Shown here: positions 6,616-11,825 of the stretch, piece after piece
Position numbering within the stretch: position 1 is the first letter of the stretch
Layout of the letters: the number at the start of each line of letters is the position of its first letter
From: PCC-6406 sp964353225
Lineage (GTDB): Bacteria; Cyanobacteriota; Cyanobacteriia; Phormidesmidales; Phormidesmidaceae
DNA: 11,825 bases
NCBI GenBank assembly: GCA_964353225.1
Contig: CAYGVA010000127.1
Span: forward strand, 1-11,825
Reading direction: 5' to 3'
Position numbers and translations under genes: made by a program
The notes under the pieces: generated by a model
What the model was told of the DNA's origin: nothing
What the model saw: the letters and a program-made list of their open reading frames with translations, nothing else
Database searches by the model: none

Positions 6616-7869
6616 CTAGTTACGATACTTCTGGAAAACCAGGGTGACATTGTGTCCTCCAAAGCCAAAAGAATTGGAAAGGGCCACCTCTACCGGCATA
6701 TCCCGAGCCTGATGGGGCACGTAATCTAAATCGCAGCCTTCATCAGGATTCTCAAGGTTCAGGGTAGGGGGCACCCGATCATGGGCGATCGCCATGGCCG
6801 CCGCCACCCCTTCAATGCCACCGGAACCCCCCAGCAGATGACCGGTCATAGACTTGGTCGAACTCACCGGGATTTGATACGCGATCTCCCCCAAAGCCGT
6901 CTTAATGGCCTGGGTTTCGGTCGGATCATTGGCCCCCGTACTGGTGCCATGGGCATTGATATAGCTGACCTGCTCCGGGGTGATTCCCCCGTCCTTGAGC
7001 GCCAGTTGCATACAACGGGCCGCCCCTTCCCCCCCTGGCACCGGGGTGGTCATGTGGTAGGCATCGCAGGTCATGGCATAGCCCACCATCTCTCCGTAGA
7101 TACGGGCACCCCGGCTAAGGGCATGGTCTAAGGCTTCCAAAATCAAAATGCCGCTGCCTTCACCCATGACAAAACCGTCGCGATCGCGATCGAAGGGGCG
7201 ACTGGCCACCTGGGGGGCATCATTGCGGGTGGATAGGGCTCGGGCTGACGCAAAGCCAGCCATGGCCAGGGGCGTAATCGCTGCTTCGGTGCCACCACAA
7301 ATCATCGCCTGGGCATAACCCTGTTGCACCAGCCGAAAGGCATCACCAATGGCATTAGAGCCCGCCGCGCAGGCCGTCACTGGGCAAGCATTCGGACCTT
7401 TGGCCCCCGTATGAATGGCCGTGAGGCCAGCGGCCATATTGGCAATCATCATCGGCACCATGAAGGGGCTACAACGGCTGGGACCTCGATTGAGGTACAC
7501 CGCTTGCTGCTCTTCTATGACCCGGAGACCGCCGATGCCAGTGCCGATCATAACGCCGACTTGAGCGGCATTGAGTTCTGTAATTTCGAGTTGAGCGTCG
7601 ATGAGCGCTTGCTGACTGGCCACCACCGCCAATTGAGCAAAGCGATCCATCCGCTTGGCTTCTTTGCGATCGAGGTATTGCAGCGGATCAAACCCTTTGA
7701 CCTCACCGGCAATTTGGGCGGCGTGCTGAGACGCATCAAATTGGGTGATGTGGCCAATGCCTGACTGACCGGTCATCAGGCCCTGCCAGTAGGCTTCTAA
7801 GGTATTCCCCAGGGGAGTGATTGCCCCTAACCCCGTGATCACAACGCGCTTTTTGACCCACTCTGTCAT
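6616..7869 (-). CDS. fabF: 3-oxoacyl-[acyl-carrier-protein] synthase II (KAS II)
   Basis: A cytosolic condensing enzyme that extends acyl chains by decarboxylative condensation of malonyl-ACP with acyl-ACP in type II fatty-acid synthesis. It has 417 residues, normal for FabF. The Cys-His-His triad is complete: Cys167 (VTACAAGSNAIGDAF), His307 (NAHGTSTGANDPTE) and His344 (SSTKSMTGHLLG, with Lys339). Other FabF marks are the opening VVITGLGAITPLG, FDRDRDGFVMGEGSG (226-240) and the C-terminal NSFGFGGHN (399-407). The start is well set by GAGGT six bases upstream of the ATG. It lies 93 bp behind acpP with a hairpin between them. It is probably co-transcribed with acpP, and its product uses ACP as substrate carrier. 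Confidence 0.97.
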   Translation of the reverse strand: MTEWVKKRVVITGLGAITPLGNTLEAYWQGLMTGQSGIGHITQFDASQHAAQIAGEVKGFDPLQYLDRKEAKRMDRFAQLAVVASQQALIDAQLEITELNAAQVGVMIGTGIGGLRVIEEQQAVYLNRGPSRCSPFMVPMMIANMAAGLTAIHTGAKGPNACPVTACAAGSNAIGDAFRLVQQGYAQAMICGGTEAAITPLAMAGFASARALSTRNDAPQVASRPFDRDRDGFVMGEGSGILILEALDHALSRGARIYGEMVGYAMTCDAYHMTTPVPGGEGAARCMQLALKDGGITPEQVSYINAHGTSTGANDPTETQAIKTALGEIAYQIPVSSTKSMTGHLLGGSGGIEGVAAAMAIAHDRVPPTLNLENPDEGCDLDYVPHQARDMPVEVALSNSFGFGGHNVTLVFQKYRN

Positions 7870-7908
7870 TGTTTACCTCAACGCCAGCCCCAACAATCCA
7901 CCCATAAC

Positions 7909-7942
7909 AACACCTCCCCGAAATGACTTCGGTGGAGGTGTT
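7909..7942 (-). terminator. Intercistronic hairpin between acpP and fabF
   Basis: Bases 7909-7917 (AACACCTCC) pair perfectly with 7934-7942. After a one-base bulge (7933), CCGAA (7918-7922) pairs with TTCGG (7928-7932) around a 5-nt loop, making a 14-bp stem. It lies 20 nt past the acpP stop. Only a weak U-rich stretch (TTGTTATG) follows on the minus strand. It may be an attenuator or mRNA-end stabiliser allowing more acpP than fabF transcript. Confidence 0.6.
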
Positions 7943-7962
7943 CGAGAAACGAAACGATGCGG

Positions 7963-8199
7963 CTATGACTTTGCTTTGATAAAGTCTACGGCTGCTTGCA
8001 CCGTACCAATGCCCTCTGCGGCTTCATCAGGAATCTCAATCTCAAATTCCTCTTCTAAGGCCATGACCAACTCCACGGTATCCAAGGAGTCAGCCCCGAG
8101 GTCGGTCGCAAAGCTCGATTCGGGCTTGACTGCAGCCTCTTCTACACTGAGTTGCTCAGCAACGATCTTTTTGACCTTCTCAAATACCTCTTCACTCAT
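7963..8199 (-). CDS. acpP: Acyl carrier protein
   Basis: A small acidic carrier that tethers growing acyl chains on a 4'-phosphopantetheine arm. It has 78 residues when started at MSEEVFEKVKKIV. The attachment Ser38 lies in the signature DLGADSLDTVELVMALEEEF, and the C-terminal helix is GTVQAAVDFIKA. An in-frame ATG at 8235 would add twelve residues (MFEYFQLGVDLE) not expected in this family. The shorter start matches ACP N-termini and has AGGGG 12 bases upstream. It is the first gene of the leftward acpP-fabF unit. In many cyanobacteria psaC lies near acpP; it is not present here. Confidence 0.96.
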   Translation of the reverse strand: MSEEVFEKVKKIVAEQLSVEEAAVKPESSFATDLGADSLDTVELVMALEEEFEIEIPDEAAEGIGTVQAAVDFIKAKS

Positions 8200-8235
8200 C
8201 TCTAAATCAACCCCTAATTGGAAATATTCAAACAA

Positions 8236-8729
8236 CTAACGAACACCCCACCTAAATGCCGAGCTGGGAAAACAGTGCTTCCTGCAGCCGGTAATTTTTT
8301 GCTCCCACCAGGGAGGCATGGCATTAGGCATTTCTAGAGTTTATGGCATAACGAGGGATGGCACTAGATGACCGATGTTTGGGCCGCACTGCTCAGTTTG
8401 ACGGTTTCACCGTTTGTCCTGAACCTGTTGTGGGTTTAGCCTACCCGCTGGGAATAGGATGCGCGGGTTTCGACGGGCTCAGTCTGAAGGCTGACTTCAA
8501 TCTTGCAAAACCTTGCTGAGTAAACAATCCAGCGCTTTTCTCTGGATTCCTAGGCGCATGGTGGGGGCTTGCAGGACGGTTTGGGAATGGAATGGGAGTA
8601 TCTTTTTTGGGAAGCATTCCCTGGGGTGGCGGGGCGGTCTCTGCTCGCATCACTGCAAGAAAGATATAAATAGATGACTTGGAGATGACTTGGGCGGAGT
8701 AATCGAAACGGAGGAGTCATTGCTGACTT
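8236..8729. other. 494-bp gap between acpP and exbD with small inverted repeats
   Basis: No convincing gene is seen. It must hold promoters for acpP (leftward) and exbD (rightward). Visible structure: CTCCC-ACCA-GGGAG (8302-8315), TTATG-G-CATAA (8341-8351), ACGGT-TTC-ACCGT (8401-8413), AATCCAG (8526-8532) with CTGGATT (8542-8548), and GGGAATG (8583-8589) with CATTCCC (8615-8621). A 24-codon frame at 8368-8439 (begins MTDVWAALL, hydrophobic, GAGGG upstream) could encode a tiny membrane peptide, but it matches no small photosystem subunit I know. ATTTAGGTG, also in the tkt leader, occurs at 8257-8249 on the minus strand. Confidence 0.5.
8665..8693 (+). promoter_or_regulatory. Possible exbD promoter: TATAAAT followed by an 11-bp tandem repeat
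   Basis: TATAAAT at 8665-8671 is a good -10 candidate for exbD, although I see no matching -35. It is followed directly by AGATGACTTGG in two perfect head-to-tail copies (8672-8682 and 8683-8693). Those would fall at or just past the transcription start. GGAGGAG (8710-8716) is the likely ribosome binding site, 13 nt from the ATG. Confidence 0.4.
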
Positions 8730-9149
8730 ATGCGCCTACCTGAGGAGCCAGAAGCGTCGGCGCAGATCAACATCGTGCCGATGATCGATGTGATTTTTGT
8801 GGTGCTGATCTTTTTTATTCTGGCGAGCTTGTTTCTACAGCCGTCATCAGAGGGGCTGCCGGTGAACTTGCCAGAAGCAAGCACGGCGGAGGGACCCCTG
8901 CCCCACAATCTGACGGTGACGCTAACGGTGGATGGGACGTTGTCCTTGGCCTCTCAGCCGGTGACGCTGGCGCAATTGCCGGAGGCGATCCAGGGGCGAC
9001 GGGTGGGCACCCAACCGCTGTTGGTGATTATTCAGGCCGATGAGGCGGTGCCCCATGGCCAAGTCGTGGCGTTGATGGACACATTACGCACCGTGGAGGG
9101 TATTCAGATCGGGATTGCCACGACCCAGCCGACGGGGGCCACACCCTAG
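8730..9149 (+). CDS. exbD: ExbD/TolR family biopolymer transport protein
   Basis: The peptidoglycan-side partner of a proton-driven ExbB-ExbD (or TolQ-TolR) motor that energises outer-membrane transport or envelope constriction. It has 139 residues: a short cytoplasmic N-terminus, one transmembrane helix (about 20-37), and a periplasmic domain. The conserved membrane aspartate is Asp20 in NIVPMIDVIFVVLIFFI, the proton-path residue. The periplasmic part keeps the LPVNLPEA segment and the late I..D...PHGQVV..MD pattern (101-117). The ATG is the first possible start, since an in-frame TGA lies at 8724. GGAGGAG upstream supports translation despite long spacing. No exbB/tolQ or tonB is in the window, which is unusual. 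The downstream gene is convergent, so exbD appears to be transcribed alone. Confidence 0.93.
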   Translation: MRLPEEPEASAQINIVPMIDVIFVVLIFFILASLFLQPSSEGLPVNLPEASTAEGPLPHNLTVTLTVDGTLSLASQPVTLAQLPEAIQGRRVGTQPLLVIIQADEAVPHGQVVALMDTLRTVEGIQIGIATTQPTGATP

Positions 9150-9201
9150 ACCGTGATTGGCAGTGGGGCAAAAGGTCAGGTCCGTTTGAAGTCTGGTGTG
9201 C

Positions 9202-9594
9202 TCAACTCTGGTCTTGGATACAGCCCGAGGCAATCGGATCAAACCCTGGGGGGAAATGGGTTTCCTCGGGGTCGTAATCAGCCGCTTTGAGCTTGGCTGA
9301 GGTGAGTACCGCTGTCCTGAGGTTCGTCCCAATGAGCATTGCCCCCCGTAGATCGGCATCGGCTAGATTGGCCTCTCCCAGGTTGGCGTAGCTCAAGTCT
9401 GCCCCCCGCAGGTTGGCCGCCCTTAAGTTGGCTTCGCTGAGGTCGGCATAGCTGAGGTCGGCCCCCTTGAGATCAATGCCGTCTAGGTTGCTGCTGGCCA
9501 AATTGAGACTGACAAAGTTACGCTGCCCAGCAGCATAGGCTTGGCGCAAATCGGCTGGGGTAGAAATATCCGAGATGGAAGTAGGCGGGGTCAT
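9202..9594 (-). CDS. Pentapeptide-repeat protein
   Basis: A 130-residue protein dominated by about 15 consecutive A(D/N)LXX repeats, with the central Leu at every fifth position from 32 to 102. They should form a right-handed square beta-helix of nearly four coils. The N-terminal 25 residues are a short helical cap (DLRQAYAAGQRNF). After the helix comes the motif DYDPEETHFPPGFDP (106-120), often seen at the end of cyanobacterial members. No signal peptide is seen, so it is probably cytosolic. Residues 44-57 and 64-77 are nearly identical (12 of 14), a 20-residue step duplication. The start has GAGGG four bases upstream of the ATG. Functions vary in this family and none can be assigned here. 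It is convergent with exbD (52 bp apart) and downstream of the exonuclease gene. Confidence 0.9.
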   Translation of the reverse strand: MTPPTSISDISTPADLRQAYAAGQRNFVSLNLASSNLDGIDLKGADLSYADLSEANLRAANLRGADLSYANLGEANLADADLRGAMLIGTNLRTAVLTSAKLKAADYDPEETHFPPGFDPIASGCIQDQS

Positions 9595-9605
9595 TGTGCC
9601 CTCTA

Positions 9606-9664
9606 ATGCGGCACCTTTTAGCTTAAATCGTCTCTCCAGGATGGATGCGGCACTTTAAATATCG
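9606..9664 (-). repeat. Imperfect direct repeat upstream of the pentapeptide gene
   Basis: ATGCGGCAC is present at 9606-9614 and 9645-9653. Each copy is followed by a similar T/A-rich stretch ending in ATCG or AAATCG (to 9630 and 9664). The repeats lie in the leader or promoter of the leftward pentapeptide-repeat gene and may be binding sites or a decayed duplication. Confidence 0.4.
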
Positions 9665-9668
9665 TGAT

Positions 9669-9689
9669 GCCCATGGAATTGCCATGGCA
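9669..9689 (-). other. Palindromic hairpin just after the exonuclease stop
   Basis: CCATGG occurs at 9671-9676 and 9682-9687 around AATTG. The flanking bases also pair if one base is bulged, giving an 8-bp stem; TGCCATGGCA at 9680-9689 is itself palindromic. It lies 2 nt past the exonuclease stop codon and has no T-run, so it is a weak candidate for a 3'-end structure. Confidence 0.35.
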
Positions 9690-9691
9690 GT

Positions 9692-10396
9692 TTAGTGGTC
9701 AACCTGAATGGTCGGAAACGGTAATTGGGCGGCATCCTCAATGGCCATGGGTCGGACCCAGGCTTTTTGATCTGGGTTCCACTTAAATCCGGCCGCTTTG
9801 GCGAGGTGTCTTTGGTCGTAGCTCACCTCTGCCCGGAAAGTGGCTTTGGGGCGACTGGCCTGGGCGATTAGGTCAGCCAGTTCATCCGAGGACAGCCGGT
9901 TAAAGAGTTCTGCCAAGAGTTGGCAGTCGGTTAGGGCGCGGTGGGCACTACTGACGCCAATGCCGTGGTCTAGGGCAAGGTTGATGAGTGATCCGCCGGG
10001 ACGGGTTTGCTTGGGCCAGGTCATGTCGGCCATGGAGCAAAGCCACGGTAAGGGCTGTTGGTGGTTACCCCTAATGATGGGCAACCTTTCGTCGTCAAAC
10101 CACTGGGCATCAAAGGGGGCATTGTGGGCCACGATGTAGTCTGCGGTGGCGGCCATATCTCCCAATAGATCTAGGGCCTTGTTCTGTAGATCCTGGGGAA
10201 ATGTCGTGAGGGCATTGGGGGGAATGCGGTTAATGTGCTCAGCGGCATTATGGGTGGTTTGCAGTAGAAAGGAGAGCTGCGCCAGGGTGGTTTGGCAGGT
10301 GCCAGAGTAGAGAATGGCTCCGATTTCAATCACCTTGTCTTGATGGGGATCGATGCCGGTGGTTTCGGTGTCAATAATGAGGAGATTAGGGGCCAT
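9692..10396 (-). CDS. DnaQ-like DEDDh 3'-5' exonuclease with a C-terminal DUF5710-like module
   Basis: A stand-alone exonuclease of the DNA polymerase III epsilon/RNase T superfamily. It has 234 residues. ExoI is IIDTETTG (7-14, Asp9 and Glu11), ExoII is AHNAPFDAQWF (90-100, Asp96), and ExoIII is AHRALTDCQLLAELF (151-165, His152 and Asp157). All four acidic residues and the His are present, so it should be active. After residue 185 a short module follows, with YDQRHLAKAAGFKWNPDQKAWVR (193-215). It resembles the small DUF5710-type domain seen after nucleases or helicases and could bind nucleic acid; this part is inferred. It is unlikely to be the replicative epsilon, as no clamp or polymerase partner is nearby. 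It is divergent from the AddB-like nuclease gene across 133 bp, suggesting a DNA-repair role. No clear Shine-Dalgarno site is seen. Confidence 0.9.
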   Translation of the reverse strand: MAPNLLIIDTETTGIDPHQDKVIEIGAILYSGTCQTTLAQLSFLLQTTHNAAEHINRIPPNALTTFPQDLQNKALDLLGDMAATADYIVAHNAPFDAQWFDDERLPIIRGNHQQPLPWLCSMADMTWPKQTRPGGSLINLALDHGIGVSSAHRALTDCQLLAELFNRLSSDELADLIAQASRPKATFRAEVSYDQRHLAKAAGFKWNPDQKAWVRPMAIEDAAQLPFPTIQVDH

Positions 10397-10529
10397 GGCG
10401 CTGACAAGGTATCGCTGTTCAATGATGACGTGACTGCATGATAGGGGAAGCTCGCCTGTGTTTAATGGGGGTTTGGGGCCACGGTTTTTGCTGATGACAA
10501 AGCCTTAGTGCCGGTGGTTGCATAGCATC
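10397..10529. promoter_or_regulatory. Divergent promoter region of the two nuclease genes
   Basis: This 133-bp spacer lies between the starts of the leftward exonuclease and the rightward AddB-like gene and must hold both promoters unless they lie inside the genes. TGTGTTTAAT (near 10456) could be an extended -10 for the rightward gene. I do not see a LexA-like palindrome or a clear terminator. Confidence 0.35.
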
Positions 10530-11825
10530 ATGGTCTTTACTCAGGCAGGGATGACTCGTTTTCTGTACCTCCAGGGCAATCCCTATGGGCCAGCGTCTCG
10601 CTTATGCGGTGATAATCGCACCCTCATCACCCCATCCCGGTTGGCGGCCCGGTCCTTAGGGCGATCGCACCAATCCCTACAGACCTTTGCGGTTAGGCAC
10701 TTAGAACAGGGCGGATGGGCGATCGCTTCCTCCCTTAAAGCCCAGGCCCTATTTCGTCAGGCGTTACAACAGACTGTGCAGCTAGTGGACCTGTTGGGAA
10801 CGGCGAAAGCTTGGTTGCCGACGGTGCGATCCCTCCTTCAAAGTCATCCCGATCTTGCCCAGGTCTCTGGGGATTGCTCAGAACGAACGGCCCAACTGCT
10901 CCAGGTGGCCCAGGCATTTCAGCAGGTGCTGAAACGGGAACAGTTGGTGGACTTAAGTGAGCTGTATTGGCGGGCGCTAGAGCAGCCCATCATCCCAGAG
11001 AAGCTGCTCATTTACGGCTACTTTCAACCCCGCCGCGATGAGTTGGCCTGGATCAATGGGCTGGCTGCTGCCGACAGTGTGCTCTTTTTGCCCGCTCCTG
11101 ACGCGCCCCTGTTTCAAGATGTTCGGGTTTCAGTGGCTTGGTTGGTGCAGCAGGGCTGGGAGACGGTGACCGCATCGACTGCGGAGCCAGCCACAGGGGA
11201 ATGCCTGAGCCAGCGGTTGCTTGACGATACCCACCGAGATGCCAACTCACGTTTTGAACCCACCTCGATCCGGGTCCATCGCTACCCCACCCTTGAAGCG
11301 GAGATGCGGGGCACCTTGGCCCAGGTGAAAGCCCTGCTGAACGAGGGTGTCCCCGCCCGAGATCTGGCCCTCATCGCCCAGGATGAGCTGATCTACGGGC
11401 CAAAACTCATCGACATTGCTTGGGAATATGGGGTGCCGTTGCGGGCGCTGTACGATACGCCGTTGCAGAGCACCCGACTAGGGGCATGGCTGGATCTGCT
11501 GGTGGAGGTGATGGAGGCGGGTTGGCCCTTTGAGGCGACTGCAAAGCTGCTAAGCCACCCCCTTTGCAGTAACCCCGATGGAAATTTTTGGGCGGCGGTG
11601 CGGGGGCAGCATCCGGTGGGGTTGGGGGCCTGGGTGGCGATCGCCCAGGAGCGGCTCAACCTCGACCTAACGGCCCTCGCCCATGTGAACCAAACCAGGC
11701 GGCGAGATACCTGGGTGGACTGGTGGCAAACCCTGTTCAAAACCTTTGACCTGAGGAAGCGCTGTGCCCGCTGGGCGAGGGAAAGTATTGCCTTCAATAC
11801 CTTGCAGCAGGGTTTGGTAGAGCTG
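10530..11825 (+). CDS. AddB/RecB-like nuclease-helicase family protein, N-terminal part
   Basis: The first 432 codons of a large protein, open through the right edge with no stop. It resembles the AddB-like branch of RecB-family PD-(D/E)XK nucleases, used in double-strand-break end processing. Residues 31-43 (TLITPSRLAARSL) match the position where AddB has its degenerate helicase start, and no Walker A GKT is present. Residues 158-180 (KLLIYGYFQPRRDELAWINGLAA) match the AddB 'yGF..f...q..ll..la' region. Residues from about 252 (RVHRYPTLEAEMRGTLAQVKALLNEGVPARDLALIA) into EYGVPLRALYDTPL match the UvrD C-terminal-like fold. The nuclease domain should lie beyond the window. The start could also be the in-frame ATG at 10551 (MTRFLYLQG), with CAGG just upstream; an in-frame stop lies at 10506. 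Coding is continuous and contains three GCGATCGC sites. The family is fairly sure; the exact subfamily is not. Confidence 0.8.
   Translation, partial: MVFTQAGMTRFLYLQGNPYGPASRLCGDNRTLITPSRLAARSLGRSHQSLQTFAVRHLEQGGWAIASSLKAQALFRQALQQTVQLVDLLGTAKAWLPTVRSLLQSHPDLAQVSGDCSERTAQLLQVAQAFQQVLKREQLVDLSELYWRALEQPIIPEKLLIYGYFQPRRDELAWINGLAAADSVLFLPAPDAPLFQDVRVSVAWLVQQGWETVTASTAEPATGECLSQRLLDDTHRDANSRFEPTSIRVHRYPTLEAEMRGTLAQVKALLNEGVPARDLALIAQDELIYGPKLIDIAWEYGVPLRALYDTPLQSTRLGAWLDLLVEVMEAGWPFEATAKLLSHPLCSNPDGNFWAAVRGQHPVGLGAWVAIAQERLNLDLTALAHVNQTRRRDTWVDWWQTLFKTFDLRKRCARWARESIAFNTLQQGLVEL

Noticed and set aside
7324..7764. 146-codon + strand frame opposite fabF
   Set aside because: It is antisense to the catalytic part of a complete KAS II gene and shows no domain; GC bias explains it.
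8200..8235. Upstream ATG at 8235 giving ACP twelve extra residues
   Set aside because: The extension (MFEYFQLGVDLE) is not found in ACPs I know, and the start at 8199 gives the standard 78-residue protein.
8292..8315. T-run plus CTCCC/GGGAG hairpin as an intrinsic terminator
   Set aside because: On the + strand the T-run precedes the stem, and on the minus strand the stem is followed by A residues, so the order is wrong for termination in either direction.
8465..8477. GGGTTTCGACGGG, resembling the conserved 5' end of tmRNA
   Set aside because: No tRNA-like 3' half with a GTTCRA loop and acceptor stem, and no ANDN-type tag reading frame, is found nearby on the same strand.
8441..8653. 70-codon minus-strand frame in the acpP-exbD gap
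   Set aside because: The translation is Pro-rich with low information, and no ribosome site or recognisable motif is seen.
1..11825. CRISPR array, insertion sequence, prophage or toxin-antitoxin/defence cassette
   Set aside because: No regularly spaced repeats, transposase or integrase motifs, or paired small toxin-antitoxin genes were found. The nucleases at the right end look like housekeeping repair proteins.

Overview
The window is chromosomal DNA from a cyanobacterium. The octamer GCGATCGC (HIP1), typical of many cyanobacterial genomes, occurs 11 times, against roughly 0.2 expected by chance in 11.8 kb. Several products are characteristic of oxygenic phototrophs: a zeta-carotene isomerase (Z-ISO), a DUF92/VTE6 family prenol-phosphate kinase, and an acpP-fabF-tkt block whose order is common in cyanobacteria. 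I see no transposase, integrase, phage gene, CRISPR array, rRNA or tRNA. Most of the window is ordinary core genome, with a few accessory genes.

Layout. 1-3117 is a leftward run of four genes: a VTE6-like membrane protein, Z-ISO, a YaaW (UPF0174) family protein, and a membrane-anchored J-domain protein cut by the window edge. The first two concern isoprenoid pigments and quinones. The last two are only about 30 bp apart and suggest a chaperone link. 3118-3365 is a divergent regulatory region with strong palindromes. 3366-4234 holds a VOC-fold metalloprotein gene (+) and an RsbW-like anti-sigma ATPase gene (-) whose ends are 5 bp apart. 4313-8199 is the leftward block acpP, fabF, tkt: acyl carrier protein, beta-ketoacyl-ACP synthase II and transketolase. 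There is a hairpin between acpP and fabF and a clear intrinsic terminator after tkt.

8236-8729 is a 494-bp gene-poor gap with several small inverted repeats. It is followed by a lone exbD (+), a pentapeptide-repeat gene (-) and a DEDDh exonuclease gene (-). A large AddB/RecB-like nuclease gene (+) is divergent from the exonuclease and runs off the right edge.

No clearly new multi-gene system is visible. The observations most worth following are the YaaW/J-domain pair, the divergent exonuclease/AddB-like pair, the exbD without a neighbouring exbB, the structured gap at 8236-8729, and short repeats in the leaders of tkt, exbD and the VOC gene. All family assignments come from motif recognition by eye, not from a database search.
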